A DNA stretch of 64,000 nt, taken from positions 62,001-126,000 of the forward strand of contig JANQQL010000020.1 in assembly GCA_028289345.1 (NCBI GenBank), in the 5' to 3' direction. Both the position numbers and the translations under genes were made by a program. This DNA comes from Planctomycetota bacterium. GTDB lineage: Bacteria; Planctomycetota; B15-G4; SIAN01. The notes beneath the pieces were generated by a model. That model was not told the DNA's origin and made no database searches. It saw only the letters and a list, made by a program, of their open reading frames with translations. This document shows positions 1-9,185 of the stretch, one piece after another (positions within the stretch are counted from its first letter, which is position 1; the number at the start of each line of letters is the position of its first letter).

Positions 1-616
1 TCCCGGCAAAATCGAGACGGGTGGTGACTGACACCGGCTCTCCTGTCTCGGGATCGAAGCGCCGGGCCAGACCAAAGTCGAGAACCCGAGGCTGCCCTCC
101 CTCATCCACCAGGATGTTGGAAGGCTTCAGGTCGTGGTGGATCACTCCCCGCTGATGGGCGTGGCGGACTGCGTCGCAGATCTTCCAGAACATTTCGAGC
201 TTCTGATCGATCGTCGGAGGCGTCTCTCCTTGTCCTTTCGACCAATCCGTCACCGGAATGCCGTGCACCCACTCCATGACGAGAACTGGTTCGTGGCCAA
301 AGGAACGGTGGGAGTGGACTTTGACGACTCCCGGATGATCCAGGGACCTGGCTGCGGCAATCTCCCGATCGAGCCGGTGACGAGCATCGGGGGTCGCCAG
401 GGTGCCGCCCAGCAGGCGCTTGACCGCGACCTCTTCGCCCGATTGGTTGTCGTAGGCCTTGAGAACGATCCCCTGGCCACCACGACTGACCTCTTCGAGG
501 AGTTCGAGCCCTCCGATTTCTCCGTAGGAGATCTCCCGCCGCGCGAGTCGCGCCAGTTCCAGCCACTGATCGCCATCCGCCTCGAGGGCGAATCCCTGAG
601 GGAGTTCCGGAATCAT
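1..616 (-). CDS. Serine/threonine protein kinase, N-terminal part (runs off the window)
   Basis: Cytoplasmic Hanks-type kinase; the visible 205 residues cover the N-lobe and the start of the C-lobe. A short N-terminal region is followed by the glycine loop (SRGGQG near residues 44-49), the ATP-binding lysine K66 in VAVK, the helix C glutamate (E85), the catalytic loop HHDLKPSN (160-167) and DFG (180-182). The usual HRD arginine is a histidine, so this is a non-RD kinase. The start is the ATG at 616: AAGGA lies just upstream and an in-frame stop lies further upstream. It is divergent from an ECF-type sigma gene, a pairing common in Planctomycetota. Any C-terminal sensor domains lie outside the window. 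Confidence 0.93.
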   Translation of the reverse strand, partial: MIPELPQGFALEADGDQWLELARLARREISYGEIGGLELLEEVSRGGQGIVLKAYDNQSGEEVAVKRLLGGTLATPDARHRLDREIAAARSLDHPGVVKVHSHRSFGHEPVLVMEWVHGIPVTDWSKGQGETPPTIDQKLEMFWKICDAVRHAHQRGVIHHDLKPSNILVDEGGQPRVLDFGLARRFDPETGEPVSVTTRLDFAG

Positions 617-728
617 GGGTTCCTTGCCACCAGAGCCGAGAGACTCTTACAGGACATAGGTAGGGAAGCCGGACCGAACATCTGACACGAATTCCTGCAG
701 TTTCTCGAGCCGTGCGCCTGCTTGCTCT

Positions 729-1394
729 ATGAAAGAACGATGGCATAGAATTTCACGAGTGTCTACAGAATCCACCCATCCTTCGCTTCTCGTTCGTGTC
801 CGCGATCCCCAGGATGCGGAGGCGTGGCGAGAGTTCGACCAGAGATACCGAGACCTCGTCCTGCGCTACAGCTGTCGGATGGGCCTCGGCTACTGGGATG
901 CCGAGGAAGTCCGCCAGCTGGTGATGATTCGCCTGGCCAGCGCCCTGCGGCAATTCGAATACGACCCGGCCAAGGGCAAGTTTCGCGGGTACCTCGCCAG
1001 GGTCATCCGTTCCGCGCTACAGGAACATGCACGACTCCAGGACCGCCAGCCGCGCGCCATGAAGTCCGGGGAACTCGAGTCCTTGCCCGACGAATCGTCT
1101 CCGACGTGGGAGGAGGCGTTCGAGTCCGAGTGGATCATGCACCACTATCGGCTCGCCCTGGCCAAGGTGAGGCAGGGTCACCAGCCGCGGACCCTCGAAG
1201 TGATGGATCGAATCCTGAAGGGGGAGTCACCGAATTCCATCGCCTCGTCGTTGGCGATGAAGGTCAACGCGATCTACAAAACCAAGGAACGTCTGCGCAA
1301 CGACCTGCGCGACCAGATCGCCAGCCAAGTCCGCGACGAAGAAGCCACGCCTGCGACCAACACTCCTCCCCAGCGGTCGCGCTCGCTGGAGTGA
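729..1394 (+). CDS. ECF-type RNA polymerase sigma factor
   Basis: Predicted alternative sigma factor of about 221 residues. An N-terminal sigma-70 region 2 starts near THPSLLVRVRDP and contains RYRDLVLRYS and an FRGYLARVIRS stretch typical of promoter-melting helices. A C-terminal region 4-like helix-turn-helix follows around residues 155-190 (SPNSIASSLAMKVNAIYKTK). The tail is polar. Neither the ATG at 729 nor the in-frame GTG at 759 has a clear Shine-Dalgarno sequence. The GTG would give a start (VSTESTHPSLL) closer to family members. It is divergently transcribed from the Ser/Thr kinase gene across about 110 bp, which suggests the kinase may control this sigma factor; that link is inferred from position only. 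Confidence 0.85.
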   Translation: MKERWHRISRVSTESTHPSLLVRVRDPQDAEAWREFDQRYRDLVLRYSCRMGLGYWDAEEVRQLVMIRLASALRQFEYDPAKGKFRGYLARVIRSALQEHARLQDRQPRAMKSGELESLPDESSPTWEEAFESEWIMHHYRLALAKVRQGHQPRTLEVMDRILKGESPNSIASSLAMKVNAIYKTKERLRNDLRDQIASQVRDEEATPATNTPPQRSRSLE

Positions 1395-1578
1395 CGTCCC
1401 AAGAGCCATTGGCAACCGCGCGCTTTCGAAGTGGACGTCGTGCCTGCCGACTCTCTCAAAGAAATTGGGTCAGATCGTCCCGGGTTGACCGGTACTCGCT
1501 CCTGTCGAGAAACGCTGACCTGCGTCGACTCGATCCGTCGTTTCCGATGGAACCCGCCGTCAACCAACGGAGAATCTC

Positions 1579-2475
1579 ATGCTTCCAGCGCTCGCTCTCT
1601 GCCTTGTGCCTACCACACTCCATCCAGCTCTGCTCCAGGACCGGGACGCGGGCTCCGCCTTGCAGCCTCCCGCGGTTCTTGCTCCCGTGGACGAACTCGT
1701 CTCCCAGCGTGAACCCCTGGACGGCCCGTTGACTCCCGAACGAAGGTCCGAGCTGCAGGAGAGCATCGACTCCCTCAACGCTCGATGGGCGGACGTCAAA
1801 GCCCAACAACACCAGTCCATCCTGGATCTCGCCGAGGAGAAGCTTGCTCGCGGACCGGACGACGTCTTCGAGGGACGCATTCCTTCCCTGTCTCCGGGAG
1901 CCATTGGCCGGAGACTTCTGTTCCAGCAAGGAACTCAGGTGGCCGTGGACGTGTTCGCCGGCGAGTCCGAAGACCTGGATCAGGCTGTCCTGGAACTCCA
2001 GGCCTTGCACGAGATCGCTGGGGAGCTGGTGGACGGTTACTTCGCCCGCCCTCGGGAACACAGCACGAGGACCCAGGGGCCGGGGACCGAGCCGATCGGG
2101 GGCCCCGACTGCGAGTGTGAGTTCACCACCCAATACACCGATGGTGACCCCGCGCCCGACTGCCTGGCGTCGTGGGGCATCACCTATTCCGTCGACGCGG
2201 GGGTCTGCGACCTCCCGGGATGTTTGAGTCCCCGCCCCTGCTCCGGCACCGTGACGATCTCCATGACCGAAGCTCCGGGCGAGTCCTGCGACGTTTTGAG
2301 CGTGGGGATCTGGAGTTCCGTCGGACCCTACAGCCAGCCCATGTTCGACGGTTCCTTCAGCGTGGCCACGCAAACCACGATCGACTGCGGAGAGAGAATC
2401 GTTCTCATCTGGGGCGCCGACGGCGTCAGCCTCGGACAGACAGAAATGAAGTGCAACGAATGCAAGGGAGATTGA
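1579..2475 (+). CDS. Secreted protein of unknown function with a Cys-rich C-terminal region
   Basis: Not recognised as a known family. The 298-residue product begins with a short hydrophobic stretch (MLPALALCLVPTTL) that looks like a signal peptide. A largely helical acidic middle part follows (residues about 45-160). The C-terminal 130 residues hold ten cysteines, including CEC, VCDLPGC and a final CNEC, an even number that suits disulfide bonding outside the cytoplasm. GGAGAA about six bases upstream supports the start. It lies 184 bp after the sigma factor gene in the same direction and could be a target of that sigma factor, but no promoter motif was identified. Confidence 0.7.
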   Translation: MLPALALCLVPTTLHPALLQDRDAGSALQPPAVLAPVDELVSQREPLDGPLTPERRSELQESIDSLNARWADVKAQQHQSILDLAEEKLARGPDDVFEGRIPSLSPGAIGRRLLFQQGTQVAVDVFAGESEDLDQAVLELQALHEIAGELVDGYFARPREHSTRTQGPGTEPIGGPDCECEFTTQYTDGDPAPDCLASWGITYSVDAGVCDLPGCLSPRPCSGTVTISMTEAPGESCDVLSVGIWSSVGPYSQPMFDGSFSVATQTTIDCGERIVLIWGADGVSLGQTEMKCNECKGD

Positions 2476-2544
2476 CGAGACCGGCGGGGCCGGGAGCTTC
2501 TCCTGGCCCCACGCGGCTGGACCACGACGAGGCGCATCGCCGGG

Positions 2545-3774
2545 TCAGTCGAGCCGCTTCTCACCATGGCCGAGCTTGTCGCCCTCGGTCTTCAGGGATT
2601 CCGCGTTCTCGGAATCTGAGTCGACTTCGAGGGGCACCCGTTCAGTGATCTGCAAGTTGTAACCCTTGATGGCGTTGTACTTGCGCGGGTTGTTGGTGAG
2701 CAGGCGGAGCTTGCGGACTCCCAGGTCGCGAAGGATCTGCGCGCCCACTCCGTAATGACGGATGTCATCCGGGAATCCGAGAGCCTTGTCATCCTCGACC
2801 GCATCCTTGCCCTGAGATTGTTGCTGGGCGTAGGCCTTCAGCTTGTTCTCCAGGCCAATGCCGCGATCCTCCTGTTGCATGTAGAGCACGATTCCCATGT
2901 CCGCCTGACTGATTTTTTCCAGAGCTAGGTGGAGCTGAGAAGAATCCTCGCAGCGGAGGGACTCGAGCAAGTCACCGGTGAAACAGGACGAGTGCACGCG
3001 GACCAGAACGGGATCTTCGAGTGGCTCGGCGTACTCGGCGGGTTCCGGGATTCCCTGGGTGATGGCGAGGTGAGGATCGCGATCGACCATGGACCGGTAC
3101 AAGGAAACATCGAACTCGCCGTATTTGGTCGGCAGCTTGACGTGCAAAGTCCTCTCCACCAGCTTCTCGTGCTGGCGTCGGTACTCGATCAGTTCGGCGA
3201 TCGAGGTCATCTTCAGACCGTGGGTCTCGGCAAACTTTTCGAGATCCGGAGTGCGGGCCATCGCACCGTCTTCGTTCAGAATCTCGCAGATGATTCCGGC
3301 GGGCTCGAGCCCGGCCAATCGACACAAATCCACCATCCCTTCGGTGTGTCCGGTGCGCACCAGCACACCGCCGGGCTCCGCGCTCAGGGGAAACACGTGG
3401 CCGGGACGAACCAGGTCCGACGGCTGACAATCTTCACGAATGATCTGGCGAATCGTTTCGGCTCGGTCCGCCGCCGAAATCCCGGTGGTGATCCCGCGAC
3501 GGGCATCCACGGACACGGTGAACTTGGTTCCCAGGGCCGCGTCATTGATCAGCGACTGGGGATGCAGCCGAAGCTGCTCGGCCCGTTCCTTTTCCACGGG
3601 CACGCACACCAAACCGCGACCGTGGGTGATCATGAAATTGATGGCTTCCGGGGTGACCTTCTCCGCGGCCATGCAGAGATCCCCCTCGTTCTCGCGATCC
3701 TCGTCATCCAGGAGGATGATCATCCGACCGGCGCGGAGCTCGTCGAGAATCTCGGGAATCGAGTGAAACGACAT
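2545..3774 (-). CDS. ribBA: Bifunctional 3,4-dihydroxy-2-butanone 4-phosphate synthase / GTP cyclohydrolase II
   Basis: Makes both riboflavin precursors: DHBP from ribulose 5-phosphate (N-terminal RibB domain, about 1-205) and the pyrimidine precursor from GTP (C-terminal RibA domain, about 210-395). The RibB part shows DDEDRENEGDL and THGRGLVCVP. The RibA part shows QQEDRGIGL, the KAY tyrosine, PDDIRHY and LLTNNPRK. The GTP cyclohydrolase II zinc site normally has three cysteines (ECLTGD..LRCDC in E. coli). Here C264 and C275 are present but the third position is D277 (LRCED). The length of 409 is normal for RibBA. No FMN riboswitch was recognised in the 151-bp upstream gap. rpiA, upstream in the same direction, supplies pentose phosphates. 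Confidence 0.96.
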   Translation of the reverse strand: MSFHSIPEILDELRAGRMIILLDDEDRENEGDLCMAAEKVTPEAINFMITHGRGLVCVPVEKERAEQLRLHPQSLINDAALGTKFTVSVDARRGITTGISAADRAETIRQIIREDCQPSDLVRPGHVFPLSAEPGGVLVRTGHTEGMVDLCRLAGLEPAGIICEILNEDGAMARTPDLEKFAETHGLKMTSIAELIEYRRQHEKLVERTLHVKLPTKYGEFDVSLYRSMVDRDPHLAITQGIPEPAEYAEPLEDPVLVRVHSSCFTGDLLESLRCEDSSQLHLALEKISQADMGIVLYMQQEDRGIGLENKLKAYAQQQSQGKDAVEDDKALGFPDDIRHYGVGAQILRDLGVRKLRLLTNNPRKYNAIKGYNLQITERVPLEVDSDSENAESLKTEGDKLGHGEKRLD

Positions 3775-3925
3775 CAGGTTTGATCCTTTCGAGCTCGGCG
3801 GGCTTCCCCGGACCCGGAGCCAAATGGTGGGAGGAGCATTCTATCAAGGGAACGATGACGCTTCCGGCAAGGGGCGGGAACGTCATGGAACGCCGCCAAG
3901 CGAGCCAATCTGCTCGAACGAGCTC

Positions 3926-4624
3926 TCAGAACTTGGAGAGCGATCCGTCGCTTTGGCCGACGATGACCTGCTCGACGACCCCCACGAACAACCCGTGCTC
4001 TACCACGCCGGGAATTCCGCTGAGCTCGCGATCCAACAACGGTGGATCGTCGATGCCCTCGAACTTGGCGTCCAGCACGAAGTGACCGAGGTCAGTGATC
4101 ACCGGCCCATCCTTGCCGGCGCCGAAGCGGAGTTCCGGGTTGGCACCGAGCTGCTCCAGCTGCCGCCGCACGACCGTCCACGCGAAGGGCAAGACCTCAA
4201 CCGGAACGGCAAATCCCTGTCCCAAGGTGGGGACCACTTTCGAGTCATCGGCCACGACCACGAACCGCGTGGCGCAGCAATCGATCACCTTTTCCATGGT
4301 GTGCGCAGCGCCGCCGCCCTTGATCAGATTGCGACCGGCGTCAACCTCATCGGCGCCATCGATCGCCAGATCGATGCCGGCCACATCGGCCAGTCGCTGC
4401 AAGGGAATGCCGTTCTTCTGAGCCAGGATCTCGGCCGAGAAGGACGTGGGAATGCCGTTGATCTCCAGCCCCTCGTCCTTGATTCGTCGACCGAGTTCTT
4501 CGATGGCAAACGCGGTCGTGGAACCGGTGCCAAGCCCGACCACCATGCCACTCTGCACCAAACTGGCGGCCTCGACACCCGCCTTTCGCTTGGCGTCCTT
4601 TCCGTGAGAAGCGTCGCGTTTCAT
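3926..4624 (-). CDS. rpiA: Ribose-5-phosphate isomerase A
   Basis: Interconverts ribose 5-phosphate and ribulose 5-phosphate in the cytosolic pentose phosphate pathway; ribulose 5-phosphate is also the RibB substrate. Visible family motifs are VGLGTGSTTAFAI near the N-terminus (phosphate binding), DGADEVD and IKGGGAAHTMEK (catalytic acid and lysine region). From the ATG at 4624 (MKRDASHG) the product has 232 residues, normal for the family. An alternative ATG at 4639 (MVSPSMKRD) overlaps the gyrA stop codon and would give five more residues; neither start has a strong ribosome site, so translational coupling to gyrA is likely. Confidence 0.95.
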   Translation of the reverse strand: MKRDASHGKDAKRKAGVEAASLVQSGMVVGLGTGSTTAFAIEELGRRIKDEGLEINGIPTSFSAEILAQKNGIPLQRLADVAGIDLAIDGADEVDAGRNLIKGGGAAHTMEKVIDCCATRFVVVADDSKVVPTLGQGFAVPVEVLPFAWTVVRRQLEQLGANPELRFGAGKDGPVITDLGHFVLDAKFEGIDDPPLLDRELSGIPGVVEHGLFVGVVEQVIVGQSDGSLSKF

Positions 4625-4631
4625 CGAAGGG

Positions 4632-7244
4632 CTAACCATCGTCGCTCGGGGTCGGATCCGCCGGAGGACCCTCGGAGCTCGGCTTGTCTCCCTCAGGCGA
4701 TTCGTCGGTCGTGGCAGCGTCCGCCGTCGGCGCTCCGTCCCCGGAATCGCCGTCGTCATCACTCCCGTCTCCTTCTTCTCGAATCACCCGGCCGACGGAA
4801 GCCACCCCATCCCCGTCTTTCAACCGGATGAGGCGCACGCCCTGGGTCGCGCGGCCGATCGAGGAGATCCCGGCCACCGGTGTTCGGACGACCTGCCCCT
4901 TCTGGGTCGCAATCATCAGATCATCGTCGTCGGTAACTTCGAGCACTGCCACCACGTCGCCGTTCTTCTCGGTGACCTTGATGTTGATGACTCCGGTGCC
5001 GCCCCGACCTTGGACCCGGTACTCCGCGAGATTGGTGCGTTTGCCGTAGCCCTTCTCGCAAACGGTCAACACGCTGGCGTCGCCGGAAGCGAGAATGAGG
5101 CTGACCACTTCGTCGCCTTCGCGCAGCTTGATGCCGCGAACGCCCGTGGCGGGACGCCCCATCGGCCGCATGTCTTCGGAGGAACACAGCAAGGACTTGC
5201 CCTTGGCCGTGGCCAACAGGATGTGGTCCCCTTCCCGGACGATGCGAACGTCGACCAGCAAGTCGTTCTCGCGCAGTCCGAGGGCGATGATGCCGCCACG
5301 CATGGGGCGCTTGTACGCGCTGAGTTCGGTCTTCTTCACGACGCCCTGACGGGTCGCCATGATCAAGTAGCCCGAGGAGAAATCACGCACCGGAATGATT
5401 CGCGTGACTTTCTCGTCTTCCTGGAGCTGCAACAGGTTGGTAATGGAGCGCCCCCGTGAATAACGGGAGAGCTGTGGTAGCTGATACACCTTCAGCCAGT
5501 GCACCCGGCCGCGGTCGGTGAACAACAGCATGTAGTCGTGATTGTGGGCCAGGAACACCTGGGAGACGAAGTCGTCGTCCTTGGCGTCAGTCCCGGTGAT
5601 TCCCTTGCCACCGCGTCGCTGGGCCCGATACGCATCGGAGGCGATGCGTTTGACGTACCCCTTGCGCGAGATGATGACGGTCATCTCTTCGTCGGGGATC
5701 AGATCTTCCGGAACCACGTCATCGATCGGCTCGCCGATCTCGGTGCGCCGCTCGTCGGCGTAGTCGTTCTTCACCTTCTCCAGGTCTTCGGAAATGATCC
5801 GGTCCACCTCTCCCGGATCTCCCAAGACCTTTTTGTAGTAGGCGATGTCTTCCGACACCTTCTTGTGTTCGGCTTCGATCTTCTGCCGTTCCAGCGCGGT
5901 CAAGCGCTGCAAGCGCAGATTCAAAATCGCATCGGCCTGACGCTGACTGAGGCCAAATTTGGCCATCAGACGAGTGCGAGCTTCGTCGGCGTCCGCCGAA
6001 GAGCGGATGGTCTGGATGACCTCGTCCAGCTGGTCGAGGACGATCAGGTAACCGTCCAAGATGTGCAGTCGGTCCAAGGCCTTGCGCAGCAAGAACCGAG
6101 TGCGTCGCGTAATCACGACCCGACGGTGACGCAGGAATTCGTACAGCAGCTCGCGCAACGACAACGTGCGCGGCCGACCATCCACCAGAGCGATGTTGAT
6201 GATCGAGAACGAGTCCTGGAGCTGGGTGTACTGATAGAGCCGGTTGAGGATGACGTTCTCGTCTTCCCCCTTGCGGCATTCGACCACGATGCGCATCCCG
6301 TCCTTGTCGGATTCGTCGCGCACGTCGGACGCTCCCTCCAAGCGTCCTTCCTTGATCAGTTCGGCGATCTTCTCGACCAAGGTGGCTTTGTTGACCTGAT
6401 AGGGAATCTCGGTCACCACCAGTCGCGGTTTGCCGGTCTTGGTCGTTTCCGTCGTGACCCGACCGCGAACGGTCACCAGGCCGCGGCCAGTCTTGTAGGC
6501 GAGTTGCGCGCCATAGGTCCCGCACAGGATCCCGCCGGTCGGAAAGTCCGGCCCCTTGACCTGCTCGGTCAACTCTTCGGAAGTGACTTCGGGCTCGCGA
6601 ATGAGTCGCTGCAACGCGTCGCAGATTTCGCCCAGATTGTGCGGAGGAATGCTGGTGGCCATCCCGACCGCGATCCCGTTGGAACCGTTCACCAACAGAT
6701 TGGGAAAACGGCTGGGAAGAACGGTCGGCTCTTGGCGAGTGCCTTCATAGTTGGGAATGAAATCGACCGTGTCTTGGTCGATGTCATCCATCATGGCATG
6801 ACTCATCGAGGTCATGCGGGCTTCGGTGTAACGCATGGCGGCCGGCGGGTCGCCATCGACCGAGCCGAAGTTCCCCTGCCCGTCGACCAGTCGTGCCCGC
6901 ATGTTGAACGGCTGGGCCATGCGCACCAAGGTCGGGTAGATGACCGCCTCGCCGTGAGGGTGGTAGTTCCCGGAAGTGTCACCAGCGATCTTGGCGCACT
7001 TTCGATGCTTCGAACGCGGGCCGAGATTCAGGTCGTGCATGGCCACCAGAACTCGCCGCTGGGAGGGTTTCAACCCGTCCCGAACGTCGGGGAGCGCGCG
7101 ACTGACGATCACGCTCATGGCGTAGGACAGGTAGCTGTCCTTCATCTCCTGTTCGAGCAGGAGGGGCTTTTCCACCGAGCTCGGAGGCTCGTTGGGAGGG
7201 GTGTTCGGGGGTTCGTTTTCTGCCACGAAAGGCCGCCTATTCAC
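4632..7244 (-). CDS. gyrA: DNA gyrase subunit A
   Basis: Breaks and rejoins DNA as the A subunit of gyrase (A2B2) to introduce negative supercoils. The 870 residues include the winged-helix and tower core with catalytic Y139 ([10 protein letters not shown]), a coiled coil, and a C-terminal beta-pinwheel with the GyrA box QRRGGKG near residue 541, which marks gyrase rather than topoisomerase IV. The tail after about residue 820 is highly acidic and low in complexity. The quinolone region reads [13 protein letters not shown], so the equivalents of E. coli D82, S83 and D87 are E99, A100 and P104. It lies immediately upstream of rpiA (7 bp). gyrB is not in the window. Confidence 0.98.
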   Translation of the reverse strand: MNRRPFVAENEPPNTPPNEPPSSVEKPLLLEQEMKDSYLSYAMSVIVSRALPDVRDGLKPSQRRVLVAMHDLNLGPRSKHRKCAKIAGDTSGNYHPHGEAVIYPTLVRMAQPFNMRARLVDGQGNFGSVDGDPPAAMRYTEARMTSMSHAMMDDIDQDTVDFIPNYEGTRQEPTVLPSRFPNLLVNGSNGIAVGMATSIPPHNLGEICDALQRLIREPEVTSEELTEQVKGPDFPTGGILCGTYGAQLAYKTGRGLVTVRGRVTTETTKTGKPRLVVTEIPYQVNKATLVEKIAELIKEGRLEGASDVRDESDKDGMRIVVECRKGEDENVILNRLYQYTQLQDSFSIINIALVDGRPRTLSLRELLYEFLRHRRVVITRRTRFLLRKALDRLHILDGYLIVLDQLDEVIQTIRSSADADEARTRLMAKFGLSQRQADAILNLRLQRLTALERQKIEAEHKKVSEDIAYYKKVLGDPGEVDRIISEDLEKVKNDYADERRTEIGEPIDDVVPEDLIPDEEMTVIISRKGYVKRIASDAYRAQRRGGKGITGTDAKDDDFVSQVFLAHNHDYMLLFTDRGRVHWLKVYQLPQLSRYSRGRSITNLLQLQEDEKVTRIIPVRDFSSGYLIMATRQGVVKKTELSAYKRPMRGGIIALGLRENDLLVDVRIVREGDHILLATAKGKSLLCSSEDMRPMGRPATGVRGIKLREGDEVVSLILASGDASVLTVCEKGYGKRTNLAEYRVQGRGGTGVINIKVTEKNGDVVAVLEVTDDDDLMIATQKGQVVRTPVAGISSIGRATQGVRLIRLKDGDGVASVGRVIREEGDGSDDDGDSGDGAPTADAATTDESPEGDKPSSEGPPADPTPSDDG

Positions 7245-7521
7245 AGGGTCTGGAAGAGCCGGGAATTATCGCAGCGGCCCCGGGTTCGACCTAGCGGTTT
7301 CTGCCCCCTCACGCCGGGCAGAAACCCAACCCGTTCAACACGTTATGAACATCGGGCGAGCCCGATCGACGCGCCACCGAATCACTCGCTCCAGACCTTC
7401 CCCCGAGTCGGGTTTCGAGGGCGACGAATGACCACGATCGAGAGGTTGGGAGCCGCAGGGCGAACCTCTTCGATGACGTCAGGTTTGGTCGGTCGCAGCG
7501 AGAAACCTTCGGATCGCGCGC

Positions 7522-9177
7522 TCAAACGAACGAGCCAACCATCCAGCCAAATCCCGCGAGGACGACGTAGAGCACGGCCAATCCACGCAGCTCTCGGCGC
7601 AAAGTGACCGAGAACGGTTCGTTGGTCGCGGCGGCCTCCGTCATGGCGGGAGTGAGTTCGGGTGCGTCGTCCGGTCCGGGGTCGGGTGTCGGCTGGCGCA
7701 GTCGCCATCCCACAAAGATCACCGCCAAGAAGGCAAGCAATGGAAGCGCTCCCGGCTGCTTGTTCAGCAAGGCGATCTGGGCGGCACCCAGCGCGGCCAC
7801 CGTGAAGAACATGGCATAGGCCCTTCCCATGGCATCCTCTCGGTGTAGCGCCCCATGAAAACGCTCGGCAAAGGGAGGACGGGAAGACACCGACCCCGAC
7901 GCCGCCACCAGGGCCGCGACGGCCATGGCAAACACGCCGCTCGAAAGGCCCAAGAACGGACCTTGGATCCAGCACAAGAGTCCCGTGACCAGAACCCCCA
8001 ACGGCAGCACGACTCCGAACACCAAGGCCTTGCGCGCCCCGGCCCACAAGTCGGCCGGACGCTGCATGCCATGGAGGTCCAATACCCAGCTCGCTTCGGG
8101 TGTGTCACTGAACTGCAAAAACAGAGACACCAGCGGCAGATAGAGCGCACTCAAGTGGGAGAACAAGATCGCGAAGAGTTCCGGGTTCTCCGAATTCCTT
8201 CCGAGGTAGAGAAACAACAACGGGTACGCCAGCAACGGATAAGTTTGCAGACGAAAGGTCCGCTCTCGACGCAGCAATCGTCGTCCCAGGTGGAATCCGG
8301 CACGCTGGGACGCGGGCACCAAGATCCTTTCAAACAGACGACAGGCAAGCGACTGAGACGGTGGCCGCGTGCGTTGAGAAGGTTTGTTGAGTTCCGCCAA
8401 CGTGTCGAGATAGTCCCGACCCAGCCAAAAGAGCAGTCCCGCCACGGCTCCCAGAGTCCCGACCAGAAACACCAAGTGTCGCCCTTGTGGGGAATCCCCG
8501 TAGGCGAGGAACAAGTGCAAACTTGCGAACCAATTGGTCGGGAGTCCTGGCCAGTCGATCAAAGTCAATTTTCGCAGCCGCTCCGCCAGATCGCTGTTCC
8601 AGACGATCAACCAGCCGCCGGTCCCGACCACGTAGATCAAAACCTGGACCCACACCAGGACTTCCCGGATCCAGGTGGGATCAAAAACCTTTTGCAGGGC
8701 CAGGAATAAGAGCACCGCGCATCCGGCCAAAGCAATGAACATCAAGTACAGCGTGGCGAGGTAGGAGAGTGCGCCGTACCAAGGTCCGCGCGCCCCGAGG
8801 GAGAGGACCACGGCCGGAACCACCCCGAATGACGCCGTGCGAATCGCAATGATGACCGCGAGGGTCGCGAGACGCGCCCCAAGGTAAGTGGAACCTCGGA
8901 CCGGCAGGGCGCGCAACAGATCGGCATCCCGCGGGTCGAGAAATGCCGCCCCGACTTCGCTCAGGATTCCAAAGAAGCCCAGCACCCCCGTTCCACAGAA
9001 CAGAACCGCGATCGCCATTGCCGGCTCTTGGTCGGCCAGGAACACGCACAGCAGCGTCGTCAACAGAGAGGCCATCAACGCCCCTCCGTAGATTCGAGCA
9101 CTTCCTTCTCCGCCCCCGCCCTGGAACAGGTCGAATCGGAGGCAGTGGTGAAACAGAGCCTTGCCAGCCAGGGGCAT
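7522..9177 (-). CDS. ABC-2 type transporter permease
   Basis: Multi-pass inner-membrane protein of 551 residues with roughly a dozen hydrophobic segments, for example the one starting ASLLTTLLCVFLADQE and one near the C-terminus. It lacks the motifs of binding-protein-dependent importers and resembles ABC-2 exporter membrane subunits. It is the last gene of a three-gene unit: the ATPase at 10154-10954 and the parvulin-like protein at 9186-10157 precede it with a 4-nt overlap and an 8-nt gap. The substrate cannot be told from sequence. A charged loop of about 40 residues precedes the final membrane segment. Confidence 0.85.
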   Translation of the reverse strand: MPLAGKALFHHCLRFDLFQGGGGEGSARIYGGALMASLLTTLLCVFLADQEPAMAIAVLFCGTGVLGFFGILSEVGAAFLDPRDADLLRALPVRGSTYLGARLATLAVIIAIRTASFGVVPAVVLSLGARGPWYGALSYLATLYLMFIALAGCAVLLFLALQKVFDPTWIREVLVWVQVLIYVVGTGGWLIVWNSDLAERLRKLTLIDWPGLPTNWFASLHLFLAYGDSPQGRHLVFLVGTLGAVAGLLFWLGRDYLDTLAELNKPSQRTRPPSQSLACRLFERILVPASQRAGFHLGRRLLRRERTFRLQTYPLLAYPLLFLYLGRNSENPELFAILFSHLSALYLPLVSLFLQFSDTPEASWVLDLHGMQRPADLWAGARKALVFGVVLPLGVLVTGLLCWIQGPFLGLSSGVFAMAVAALVAASGSVSSRPPFAERFHGALHREDAMGRAYAMFFTVAALGAAQIALLNKQPGALPLLAFLAVIFVGWRLRQPTPDPGPDDAPELTPAMTEAAATNEPFSVTLRRELRGLAVLYVVLAGFGWMVGSFV

Positions 9178-9185
9178 CGAGGTTG

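Noticed and set aside
102..746. Open frame overlapping the kinase on the same strand
   Set aside because: Another frame of the kinase region; the kinase motifs are in a different phase.
3775..3925. FMN riboswitch upstream of ribBA
   Set aside because: None of the conserved RFN element segments was recognised in the 151-bp gap.
7441..7469. AGAGGTT/AACCTCT hairpin as a terminator of the ABC operon
   Set aside because: The loop is 15 nt and no T-run follows on the minus strand.
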